64,000 nucleotides of DNA from an uncultured Poribacteria bacterium (GTDB lineage Bacteria; Poribacteria; WGA-4E; WGA-3G), in NCBI GenBank assembly GCA_951812525.1, contig OX638316.1, positions 3,652,506 through 3,716,505 on the forward strand, given 5' to 3'. This document shows positions 54,879 to 62,718 of the stretch, in pieces. A program made the position numbers and the translations under genes. Position 1 is the stretch's first letter; the number at the start of each line of letters is the position of its first letter. The notes under the pieces are model-generated. The model worked only from the letters and a program-made list of their open reading frames with translations. It was not told the DNA's origin and ran no database searches.

Positions 54879-56213
54879 ATGCAAATTTCAGGTAAAATTG
54901 CGAAGGTTAACGTCGTCGATTTACGGGTGCCTACATCGGATACGCTCCTCGGCTCCGATCCATTCCACAAAAAGCCAAACTATTCTGCAGTCTTAACAAC
55001 ACTGGAGACAGACACAGGACATATCGGTATCTCAGTCGCTTTCACTGCTGGTGCTGGAAACGACTGGATCGCTTACGGAGTCAAGGACCTGGCGCAACTC
55101 GTTGTAGGCATGGACGTAGCGACCTTTGTTGCCGATCCGGGAGAATTCCACAGACTTCTCGTTGACCACCACCAATTACGATGGCTCGCAGACGGAGTCA
55201 ATCGGATGGCAATCGGGAGTATTGTCAACGCTATGTGGGATGTCTGGGCGAAACTGGTCGATAAACCGCTCTGGAAACTCCTTGTCGATTTGCCGCCTGA
55301 TAAAATTGTGCAGTCTATTGACTGGCGATATCTGCGTGATGCCCTAACACCTGATGAAGCAGCGGAGATTCTCAGCACGCACTGGAACAGTCGTGACGGG
55401 CGTGAAGGGGCACTCCGTGAGCAGGGCCCCAAGGTGTATTCCACCGCAGGCTGGCTCGGTTTAACGGACGAACAGATTATCGATACGGTGAATCAGGTAA
55501 AAGCAGCTGGGCTTGACTGTTTCAAGATGAAGGTCGGACAGGATCTGGACTTTGATAAAAAACGACTCGCCTTCATTCGCGAGGCAATCGGTCAAGACGC
55601 ACGCTTAATGTTGGACGCAAATCAGATCTGGGGGGTCGATGAGGCAATCGCCTATATGGAAGAGTTGGCGGTGTTCGAGCCGACATGGATTGAGGAACCC
55701 ACAGCACGCGACGATGTCCTCGGTTTTGTGAAAATCTCACGTGCTTTAGAGAAATACGGCATCGGTGTCGCCACGGGTGAACAGGTCCCGTCGCCTGTTA
55801 TCTTCAAGCAGTTGATCACCAGTGGTGCGATCCAATACTGTCAAATTGATGCGACTCGGTTAGGCGGTGCCAACGATGTATTGGCGGTTATCTTAATGGC
55901 AGCGAAGTATAATATCCCTGTCTGTCCACACGGTGGCGGCATCGGTTTATGCAATATGATCCAACACTACGCTATTTGGGATCAGGTCTGTGTTGCCGCA
56001 CATTCAGAGACGCAGGTCGTTGAATACCTCAATTTCCTCCAAGAAGAAGTTTTCTTACATCCGATCCAAGTGGAAAACGGTGCCTATGTTACCCCAACCA
56101 CTCCGGGCTGGGGACTGGAGATGTACCCCGACTTCATCGAGAAACACATCTATCCGACAGGCACAGTCTGGCAAGGCAGAGAGGCATCAGGCGGGATAAC
56201 GTTCTTGGCGTAA
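54879..56213 (+). CDS. Enolase-superfamily sugar-acid dehydratase, L-fuconate dehydratase-like
   Basis: A 444-residue protein from ATG 54879 (MQISGKIAKVNVVDLRVPTS); the in-frame extension upstream to 54780 is AT-rich noise and a GGAA site precedes 54879. The catalytic Lys pair is in CFKMKVG (near residue 220); metal ligands are Asp in MLDANQIWG, Glu in WIEEPTARDD, and Glu in ATGEQVPS; the general-base His is in CPHGGGIGL. Length and the opening TSDTLLGSDPFHKKPNYS match L-fuconate dehydratases, which remove water to give 2-keto-3-deoxy-L-fuconate. The exact sugar acid is inferred. Confidence 0.88.
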   Translation: MQISGKIAKVNVVDLRVPTSDTLLGSDPFHKKPNYSAVLTTLETDTGHIGISVAFTAGAGNDWIAYGVKDLAQLVVGMDVATFVADPGEFHRLLVDHHQLRWLADGVNRMAIGSIVNAMWDVWAKLVDKPLWKLLVDLPPDKIVQSIDWRYLRDALTPDEAAEILSTHWNSRDGREGALREQGPKVYSTAGWLGLTDEQIIDTVNQVKAAGLDCFKMKVGQDLDFDKKRLAFIREAIGQDARLMLDANQIWGVDEAIAYMEELAVFEPTWIEEPTARDDVLGFVKISRALEKYGIGVATGEQVPSPVIFKQLITSGAIQYCQIDATRLGGANDVLAVILMAAKYNIPVCPHGGGIGLCNMIQHYAIWDQVCVAAHSETQVVEYLNFLQEEVFLHPIQVENGAYVTPTTPGWGLEMYPDFIEKHIYPTGTVWQGREASGGITFLA

Positions 56214-56245
56214 ATGTCTAAGCATTCTACCTATAAACACGCTTT

Positions 56246-56920
56246 TCAATCGTCATCTGTGTTTTCTTGAAAGCGTCTCAGGGCAGCCAAAGCCTTCGCG
56301 AGTTCCGCTTCGGCATTTTCAGCTCGCGCTTCCGCTTCTGTGATTCGTTCTTTAGGTGGTGAAATCCACACCGAACGGCTCGGATCGTAGAGACTTAGAT
56401 TCCCATCACGCTCACCTAAGTCCAGACCCAACACAACGGATGGCAAACGTCCATCTACAAATTCTATCGCTTCATACACACCATCTACCAGACGATACCC
56501 TTGAAAATGAGGTTGTACTTCGGCGTAGGGATCATAGATGTAATATTCGGGAACACCAAGGACAGAGGCGTAAAGTTCCTTTTTATCTGTTATATCCTTA
56601 TGATATGTGCTTGGACTCGCGGCTTCTAACACAAAATCTGGTGTTTTCCCTTCCTCCCAAGTCCGATAGGTGCGTCGCTCTTTCTTACTGACCCCGAAGA
56701 CGACAAACACATCCGGTGCCACGGATTTGTAGATGTTTCCTTCTTCATAATATATTAGCAGATCCCCTGAGACATATACATCGTTAACATTCTTGAAATG
56801 GTCTTCGAGCATAAGAATAAAATCCACAATTAGTCTTCGATGTCGATCGGTTTCTGCCATAGGTTTACCATCTGATTCGGGATAGACGACTGTCGGTGCT
56901 GCACTTATCTGTTTCTGCAT
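56246..56920 (-). CDS. Uma2 family (DUF820) predicted endonuclease
   Basis: A 224-residue protein. The restriction-endonuclease-like core is recognised: VAPDVFVVFGV (Asp), DFVLEAASPST (Glu), then KKELYASVLGVPEYYIYDP. The C-terminus carries a charged coiled coil (RITEAEARAENAEAELAKALAALRR). Uma2 proteins are abundant in cyanobacteria and a few other phyla, and are thought to be nucleases of uncertain role; many are linked to mobile elements. It is transcribed in reverse, alone. The N-terminus starts MQKQISAAP behind a GGAGGC site. Confidence 0.9.
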   Translation of the reverse strand: MQKQISAAPTVVYPESDGKPMAETDRHRRLIVDFILMLEDHFKNVNDVYVSGDLLIYYEEGNIYKSVAPDVFVVFGVSKKERRTYRTWEEGKTPDFVLEAASPSTYHKDITDKKELYASVLGVPEYYIYDPYAEVQPHFQGYRLVDGVYEAIEFVDGRLPSVVLGLDLGERDGNLSLYDPSRSVWISPPKERITEAEARAENAEAELAKALAALRRFQENTDDD

Positions 56921-57032
56921 TGTACTGCCTCCGCTTTTTAATGATGTGGTTTATAGTGTATTCTATCACAAAAACTGAGGAATATCAAGTTTGAGTTAGC
57001 AGACAATAGGGCCGTTTGGTTTTCCTTATTTA

Positions 57033-57100
57033 CGGTAGGCGAGGTATTCAACCTCGCCGGTCCTTCCGCTCCTGCTGGCGCGGTTTCTTAACCTCGCCAG
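57033..57100. repeat. Two GGTAGGCGAGGT-type palindromic copies in tandem
   Basis: Copy one (57033-57060) is GGTAGGCGAGGTATTC with AACCTCGCC; copy two (about 57077-57100) is GGCGCGGTTTCTTAACCTCGCC, diverged. They lie between the Uma2 and aldolase genes. Confidence 0.65.
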
Positions 57101-57121
57101 TTCATGTTAAAGTCAAATCTG

Positions 57122-57877
57122 TTACGACTTCGCGCCCGCTGCAGTTTCTTTAAAAGCTGCCGCACCCGACGTAATCCATCCACCCACCCCTGTCATCAAA
57201 AATCGCACACCTGCCTTGACATACTTTTCAACGGTGGCATCCGTCGTCAAGGTGCCAGCTGTCCGACCCGCTGCTTGGATGCGAGCAAGTGCTGAATCTA
57301 TTGTATTCTGGACATCTGGATGGGTCAGGTTCCCAATAAGTCCCATAGAAGTCGCTAAATCTGAAGGCGCAACAAAAAACACGTCAATATGGTCAACGGT
57401 GAGAATCTCGTCAAGATTATTAACAGCAACGATGTCTTCAATCAGAACGATGACAAGTGTTTGTGAGTTAGCCACTTCAAAATAGTTGTCTACCCCATAG
57501 CCTTGACGGCTGGTGTACATGCCGCGGTGTCCGATCGGTGCGAACTTCGTACCGTCCACAACGTTTTGTGCCTCTGCTTTCGTGTTAACATGCGGGACAC
57601 AGATTCCCATTGAACCGCAATCCAATGTGCGATAGATGAGTCCTTGATCGTTGCGATTGACACGCGTGATGGAGGTCATACCCCAGAGATCGCATGCGCG
57701 CGTCAGGTCGCCAAGTAGTGCTGCGTCAACGTTCCCGTGCTCGCCTTCCAGCCATACGCCGTCGAATCCGTTCGGACCGAAAGTGTCTATGTCATCGGAG
57801 CTTGTTAATCCTGAAATAACGTAGGCGAGGTCTCCATCTGCCAACTTCTGTTTAACTCGATTCGGTCTAATTTCCAT
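57122..57877 (-). CDS. HpcH/HpaI aldolase family protein
   Basis: A 251-residue class II, metal-dependent aldolase of the TIM-barrel type. The loop GFDGVWLEGEHGNVD (near 36-50) carries the conserved E-H; GICVPHVNTKAEAQ (near 90-104) is the second-metal and substrate region; a Glu metal ligand is expected near VLIEDIVAV, and an Asp at IDVFFVAPSDLA. Members cleave 2-keto-3-deoxy acids into pyruvate and an aldehyde. Together with the fuconate-dehydratase-like gene 900 bases away it could act on 2-keto-3-deoxy-fuconate or a related acid; inferred. Confidence 0.9.
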   Translation of the reverse strand: MEIRPNRVKQKLADGDLAYVISGLTSSDDIDTFGPNGFDGVWLEGEHGNVDAALLGDLTRACDLWGMTSITRVNRNDQGLIYRTLDCGSMGICVPHVNTKAEAQNVVDGTKFAPIGHRGMYTSRQGYGVDNYFEVANSQTLVIVLIEDIVAVNNLDEILTVDHIDVFFVAPSDLATSMGLIGNLTHPDVQNTIDSALARIQAAGRTAGTLTTDATVEKYVKAGVRFLMTGVGGWITSGAAAFKETAAGAKS

Positions 57878-58186
57878 AAATTTCTCCTATGAGATTATTA
57901 CTTTAGACGCCCACTGAATTCTACTGTAGGAGGGATCTCCTGATCCCGACTCTTAACTTATAACTTATAACTTATAACCAACAAGCCCTGGTAGGCGAAG
58001 GTCCCAACAAATTATGTTACTAAAGCGACGCTTGCTGACAACTGACTGCTGACAGCCGACAACCGTAAATAACCCTATCAAGAATCCCGAAAATTGTCCA
58101 TAAAAAAGCAAAGCGCGCACTCAAAAAGCGCGCACTTTGCATTCAGGACTGAAACAGAGAAAATCGCTGTTGTCTACTTCGTAATA
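57878..58186. other. Intergenic region with repeats and a terminator
   Basis: A TGTAGGAGGGATCTCC copy (57925-57980, with three ACTTATAA tails), a GGTAGGCGAAGGTCCCAA half-copy (about 57989), an ACAAATTATGTTACTAAAG element and an ACTGACTGCTGACAGC element (about 58033) occupy most of the 309 bases. The terminator at 58102-58140 closes the reverse gene. No gene was seen. Confidence 0.55.
58102..58140 (-). terminator. Rho-independent terminator of the 58187-58612 gene
   Basis: On the reverse strand GCAAAGTGCGCGC and GCGCGCTTTGC form a stem around TTTTTGAGT, followed by a run of six T (58107-58102). It lies 46 bases beyond the stop. Confidence 0.75.
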
Positions 58187-58612
58187 TTAACTGGAGCGCA
58201 GCAGGTGAACACCCATTGCACCATTCAACAACGGGATCGTCGCATCAAAAATAATCCATATTAACGAGCGCGTTCCATGACCTACAGCGGTAAAGTCTTG
58301 CCCGATGTCACTGATACCGAACCAGTTCCAGAAGAAGATTATGGCTACGAACAGAAATCCGAAGAATTGCGTATTCGCCGCTATAAACTCTTGAATACTT
58401 GCGTCCTCACCGGCGCGACTCATACGGATGTAGCCGAATATCAACCCCAAGATTATCGAAATCGCAGAGAGCGGGTTAATATAGTTCCACGTAGAGCTAT
58501 ACGGACTATCTTCGGTAGAAGTGTGGTAAATTGGCTCAAGTACTGTCTGGATGGCGATTATCGCCGCGGTGACGATAAGTACAACGCCTATAATTCGCTT
58601 GAGGGTTTCCAT
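58187..58612 (-). CDS. Small membrane protein, unknown function
   Basis: A 141-residue protein with four hydrophobic segments: IIGVVLIVTAAIIAIQTVL near 7-25, YINPLSAISIILGLIFGYI near 44-62, FFGFLFVAIIFFWNWFGI near 84-101, and SLIWIIFDATIPLLNGAMGV near 116-136. No family is recognised. A GAGGAAATTCTC site lies before the ATG. It has its own terminator and no close neighbour on the same strand. Confidence 0.65.
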   Translation of the reverse strand: METLKRIIGVVLIVTAAIIAIQTVLEPIYHTSTEDSPYSSTWNYINPLSAISIILGLIFGYIRMSRAGEDASIQEFIAANTQFFGFLFVAIIFFWNWFGISDIGQDFTAVGHGTRSLIWIIFDATIPLLNGAMGVHLLRSS

Positions 58613-58780
58613 GAGAATTTCCTCCTCTGCCCTTACTGGGGAGAGTAAATCCTATCCCAAGAAACGAAATTGGGTATAGCATTGTAATAGATGCAGTCTG
58701 TGATCCTTTCACATTTTGGTAACGTAACAGAAAGTAAACATCACGTATTGACCATATTAAAAAAAATAACCCGATGCCGA

Positions 58781-59146
58781 TTAACAACTTCTAATCTGAC
58801 ATCGAGTCCTTCTTTTAGATTTAACGCCTACCTCAATTATTTGAGGTTTACCATCTTCGACAGATAGGGGTGCAGCATTCACTCGCAGTTGGTTATCATA
58901 GACACCTACTGCAGCACGTTCCCCGAAACCGTTGCGGATATCTGAGTGTCCCGCATACCCCGTTCTTGTATAACAATCTGGCGGATAATGTCCGAGCACA
59001 AACCAGCAGATAACAGCAATGCAGATTGCCAGTTGGTGATAGATACTGGTCGGTGTCAATTCGTTGTTGATCAGACGCAAAAGTGCCAACGCATCCGAGC
59101 CAACAGAACCTTGCGATGCGAAGTGAACACAGTGTGGGGTATTCAT
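58781..59146 (-). CDS. Small hypothetical protein (doubtful)
   Basis: From ATG 59146 (MNTPHCVHFASQGSVG) a 121-residue frame contains one hydrophobic segment (HQLAICIAVICWFVLGH). A GGAGG site lies 8 bases upstream, which favours translation, but no family or domain is seen, the composition is irregular, and Cys and Arg near the end look non-native. The neighbouring gap shows no other gene. Confidence 0.3.
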   Translation of the reverse strand: MNTPHCVHFASQGSVGSDALALLRLINNELTPTSIYHQLAICIAVICWFVLGHYPPDCYTRTGYAGHSDIRNGFGERAAVGVYDNQLRVNAAPLSVEDGKPQIIEVGVKSKRRTRCQIRSC

Positions 59147-59161
59147 GATTGGGACCTCCAT

Positions 59162-59816
59162 ATAAGGTTATGCCCCAAAAAGAAAATTATCACGTGTTAC
59201 AGAAAGATTCGCCAGATTGCGCATATTATACACTCTGTGAGATATATAGTCAAAGTTTTTTTGGAAAAGTATAAGGTTTATCTATCGTAAATTATCAAGA
59301 TATATAAACATCTCAGTGTACTGTAGCCATGAGAAAGTATTCCCATTCACCACTGGTGAGGTATCCAAATTATGCTACTAAGCATAATTTGTCTTAGTTT
59401 TACATTCCTCGCTGTTATCTCATAGAAAGACTGAAAATAGGTAAGTGCGGTTTTCAACCGCACCATTTTTCATTAGGAAATTGGTAGCGGAAGATTTCTA
59501 GTTTGTAGTAGGGCAATTCATTGCCCGTCCAGTTGAGGAGAGGTTCAATACTCCTGAAAATCCTTGAATCCAGTAAATCCTGATTTTGACAACCAACCAC
59601 CAATCGCCAACCGCTGACCGCTATTAACTAAATCTTGACGCTTTCAATACAATGTGCTATTCTTAATACTAACGTCCCTTGCGAACCTGCCCTATTTCGT
59701 ACCGTTGGACACAGGAATCTGCCCTATTTTGTGCAGTGCTTCTTAGCATATCGCAATGAATCCCGCTATTATGATTGGCACAGAATTTGCTAAAAATCAA
59801 ACAAAAGGAGTTATCA
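59162..59816. other. Intergenic repeat island before the second dioxygenase
   Basis: In 655 bases: an AAATTATGCTACTAAGC element running into TCTTAGTTTTACATT (59367-59406), a GTGCGGTT palindrome (59445-59463), a GGGCAATTCATTGCCC palindrome (about 59514), an AATCCAGTAAATCCTGATTT element (about 59566-59585), and an ACCGCTGACCGCT element (about 59609). A promoter follows at 59635-59663. No gene was recognised. Confidence 0.6.
59635..59663 (+). promoter_or_regulatory. Probable promoter upstream of the second dioxygenase
   Basis: TTGACG at 59635-59640 and TATTCT at 59658-59663 are 17 bases apart. The gene's ATG is about 150 bases downstream, so a long leader is implied. A second, weaker TATTAT is at 59767-59772. 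Confidence 0.6.
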
Positions 59817-60713
59817 ATGGAAACCGAAGAAAAATATCGTGTCGCACCACCCGGCTTTACCTCGGAACAGTGGAAAACCTTCAACGAAGACGGCATTATC
59901 TTCATTGAAGATGCCATCTCCGATGAAGAAATCGAGACCTATATTGACGCAATAGACCGTGTTGCCGCTGCCAACCCTAAGTATACCCCAGGCGGCTACA
60001 TCGGCATGCAAAACATCGTCGAACGCGATCTCGTTTTTGCAGACTTAATCGATCATGAACGGCATGTTGGTTATGCGTATGACCTTTTCGGCGAACTCCT
60101 CAAACTCCATATAAGCCAGTTTTTCCTGAGACCTCTTGGCGGCAAACAATACAACCAATGGCATCCAGACGGCGCGCGCGCACTACCCTACGGCGTGTTT
60201 TCACCCGAACTGCCGTTGCAAATCAAGGTAGGATATTGGTTAACCGATCTGCCGAGACCGAAGATGGGCAACCTCGTCGTGCTCCCGGGAAGTCATCGTC
60301 ACCAGTACATGGAAGGCTACGACACACATGAGAGTGTTCCCGGCGAGATGATTGTCTGCCCGCGTAAAGGGACAATGACGGTGATGCACTCCAGCATCTG
60401 GCATCGTGTAGAGCCGAACGAAAGCGATGTAGTCCGCTACAATATCTTCGTCGCCTATTGCCCGTCGTGGTTAACACCCGCTGATCGGTTCCATTCTTCA
60501 CCGGAATGGTTAGAGACACTCAACCGCGAACAGCGGATCATCATGCGCAGCTACAGTAGTGCCTATCACAACGCCAAACCGCCACCGTCTGAATTTCCAC
60601 TCTTCCTTGAACGCGACACAGGCACTGACACAGATGAAGGTGCATATCTTGAGCACGTCCAGTTGAACCGCCGTAAACGACTAACAATGCCTGAAAGGCT
60701 TGCGGCTTTGTGA
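59817..60713 (+). CDS. Phytanoyl-CoA dioxygenase (PhyH) family protein
   Basis: A 298-residue Fe(II)/2-oxoglutarate oxygenase. The iron ligands are His and Asp in QWHPDGAR and the distal His in SIWHRVEPN, with Arg in VRYNIFVAY expected to bind 2-oxoglutarate. The start at ATG 59817 (METEEKYRVAPPGFTSEQW) follows AAAGGAG by 6 bases; an upstream in-frame codon is not supported. It differs clearly from the copy at 50767. The substrate is unknown; PhyH paralogues are numerous in Poribacteria-type genomes. Cytoplasmic. Confidence 0.9.
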   Translation: METEEKYRVAPPGFTSEQWKTFNEDGIIFIEDAISDEEIETYIDAIDRVAAANPKYTPGGYIGMQNIVERDLVFADLIDHERHVGYAYDLFGELLKLHISQFFLRPLGGKQYNQWHPDGARALPYGVFSPELPLQIKVGYWLTDLPRPKMGNLVVLPGSHRHQYMEGYDTHESVPGEMIVCPRKGTMTVMHSSIWHRVEPNESDVVRYNIFVAYCPSWLTPADRFHSSPEWLETLNREQRIIMRSYSSAYHNAKPPPSEFPLFLERDTGTDTDEGAYLEHVQLNRRKRLTMPERLAAL

Positions 60714-60820
60714 AAAAGTGGCATTTTTAACGGTTAGTTGGCAGTAAACCATCTATAAATACATCGAAAACCGGTTTTGGACAACGGACAAAACCGATCA
60801 GAGAGCGAATTGTTAAAAAT

Positions 60821-61951
60821 ATGAAGACCCTATTCCTCAAAGACATGCGGTATCGTCAAGCGAGAGTTGTGCTAACAGCACTCGGTATCACCGTGCTGAT
60901 TTCACTCATTTTGTTGTTAGGCGGTATCATGAACGGCATGCGCATCCAAGCGCGTCAATACGTCGAATCGACGGGGGTAGACCTCTGGATTTCCGCCGAA
61001 GGTTCCGGTGGTGCCTTTATCGGCTTCTCCCTCGTTGTTGAGGAATACATGGCGTTCCTGAATGCAGGGCAAGGCTTAGTCCCGAATTCCGCATCACCCC
61101 TCGTTTTCGCACAAGCGCGTCCGAACGTCCGTGGAAAATCTACCAAAGCGATTGTTGTCGGTTATAAATTGGGACAACTCGGCGGACCCAAGCGAGCCAT
61201 CGAAGGGAGAATGTTCACACCCAGTAACTTTAAAGACTATAGACCCGAAGATCCAGTCCCTTATGAGGTGGTCGTCGATGAAAAAATGGGGTTGGAGATC
61301 GGCGAGCAGATTACACTCGGCGATGAAAAAGTCCGGGTCGTCGGTAAAACGAGCAGTTTGATGTTCGTTTTGGACACGCCGCTCCTCTTTATGGATGTCC
61401 GTATCGCCCAGAAACTCTTACTCGGCAACACACCACACGTCAATATGATGGTCGCTAAAGTCAACGAGAATTTCCCTGTTCCAGAGGTAGCAACCCAGTA
61501 CGATGAGTATGAAACCATTGAAACGCGCACCCTACAACAGACGGTCGGCAACATCATTGAATACTATGTCGATGAACCGATGAAGGCGGTGCAGTTCTTA
61601 CGGGTAATGCTCTGGTTAGCAGCAGGTATCTTGGTCGGTATGATTACTTATGTGACAATGCTTGAAAAGACGCAGGAAATCGGAGTGTTGAAAGCAATCG
61701 GTGCTGCAAACATGTATGTCATGTCGCTCCTGCTAAAACAGGTTGCGCTGATGTCTGCTGTCGGTGTGATGCTTGGACTCGTCCTGTCTTACGTTTTTGC
61801 AGTAGCGGCACCGATTTTCGTTGCGATCAATTTCGTCGAATCGATCATCGTAGCGTCTATTAGTTTTATTGTGTGTTGCGGCAGCGGTTATCTGGCGGCG
61901 CGCAAGGCAATCACAGTGGATCCAATGATTGCATTCCGCGGCGAAATCTAA
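60821..61951 (+). CDS. ABC transporter permease (DevC/FtsX type)
   Basis: A 376-residue protein with one N-terminal transmembrane segment (VVLTALGITVLISLILLLG, residues about 16-34), a large periplasmic MacB-type domain, and three C-terminal segments with the FtsX motif EKTQEIGVLKAIGA. The start LFLKDMRYRQARV matches DevC proteins. With the ATPase at 62044 it forms an exporter of the MacB/DevCA kind. No adaptor (DevB-like) gene is in the window. A TGTAGGAG repeat separates it from the ATPase gene. Confidence 0.9.
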   Translation: MKTLFLKDMRYRQARVVLTALGITVLISLILLLGGIMNGMRIQARQYVESTGVDLWISAEGSGGAFIGFSLVVEEYMAFLNAGQGLVPNSASPLVFAQARPNVRGKSTKAIVVGYKLGQLGGPKRAIEGRMFTPSNFKDYRPEDPVPYEVVVDEKMGLEIGEQITLGDEKVRVVGKTSSLMFVLDTPLLFMDVRIAQKLLLGNTPHVNMMVAKVNENFPVPEVATQYDEYETIETRTLQQTVGNIIEYYVDEPMKAVQFLRVMLWLAAGILVGMITYVTMLEKTQEIGVLKAIGAANMYVMSLLLKQVALMSAVGVMLGLVLSYVFAVAAPIFVAINFVESIIVASISFIVCCGSGYLAARKAITVDPMIAFRGEI

Positions 61952-61968
61952 AGATGATAGTACGCTCT

Positions 61969-62017
61969 TGTAGGAGGGATCTCCGGATCCCGAATCTTAA
62001 CTTATAACCCAAAACCC
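61969..62017. repeat. TGTAGGAGGGATCTCC-type repeat within the exporter operon
   Basis: The copy is followed by GGATCCCGAATCTTAAC and the ACTTATAACCCAAAACC tail, directly between the permease and ATPase genes. Confidence 0.7.
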
Positions 62018-62043
62018 AAAACCCTAAAAGGTAAAAACACAAC

Positions 62044-62718
62044 ATGGCAGCAATAGTAGAAGGGAACGGCTTAACCAAACACTTCGGCACAGGAGACGCA
62101 ACGGTCGTCGCTATCGATTCGGTTGACATTGCTATCGAAGAACGTGAACTCGTGATGATTATGGGTGACAGCGGTTGCGGGAAGACTACGCTTATCAGTC
62201 TCCTCGGCTGTATTTTAACACCTGATGCCGGTCAGATACGTATTGACGGTGAACAGATTGACCCTGAAGCACAAGATATGAGTGTGATTCGCCGCGAGAA
62301 GATCGGGTTCGTGTTTCAGCTGTTCCATCTACTCCCCTATCTCACTGCCCTCGAAAACGTCATAGTAGCGATGGATCTTGCCCAGACGAAAACCGACGAA
62401 GCAGAAAGTCGGGCAACCGAACTCCTCACACAGGTCGGTTTAAGTGAACGACTTCACCACCGTCCCGCCCAACTTTCCGGCGGTGAAAAACAGCGTGTCT
62501 CTTTTGCACGGGCACTCGCCAACCGGCCAAAGGTCATCTTTGCCGATGAACCGACTGCCAACTTAGACAGTCGCCAAAGCGATAATCTCATGAGCCTGAT
62601 TCAAGAACTACGTCAGGAATACCAAACAACCGTCGCGATTGTAACGCATCACGAAGGGTTAAGGAAAAACGCCGATCGTATTATTCAGATGAAAGATGGA
62701 AGGATTATACCTGCGTGA
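62044..62718 (+). CDS. ABC transporter ATP-binding protein (MacB/LolD/DevA type)
   Basis: A 224-residue ATPase: Walker [10 protein letters not shown] (39-47), Q-loop in [19 protein letters not shown], signature LSGGEKQR, Walker [15 protein letters not shown]-loop VTHHEG. The [14 protein letters not shown] stretch is typical of the lipoprotein-release and MacB-like subfamily. It pairs with the upstream permease. Its TGA overlaps the start of the following outer-membrane protein (GTGA), so these are in one operon. Confidence 0.95.
   Translation: MAAIVEGNGLTKHFGTGDATVVAIDSVDIAIEERELVMIMGDSGCGKTTLISLLGCILTPDAGQIRIDGEQIDPEAQDMSVIRREKIGFVFQLFHLLPYLTALENVIVAMDLAQTKTDEAESRATELLTQVGLSERLHHRPAQLSGGEKQRVSFARALANRPKVIFADEPTANLDSRQSDNLMSLIQELRQEYQTTVAIVTHHEGLRKNADRIIQMKDGRIIPA

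Noticed and set aside
58536-58787. An 83-codon reverse frame with a hydrophobic start
   Set aside because: It overlaps the start of the four-helix membrane gene in another frame; its second half is low-complexity, Arg/His-rich, and typical of antisense or off-frame noise.
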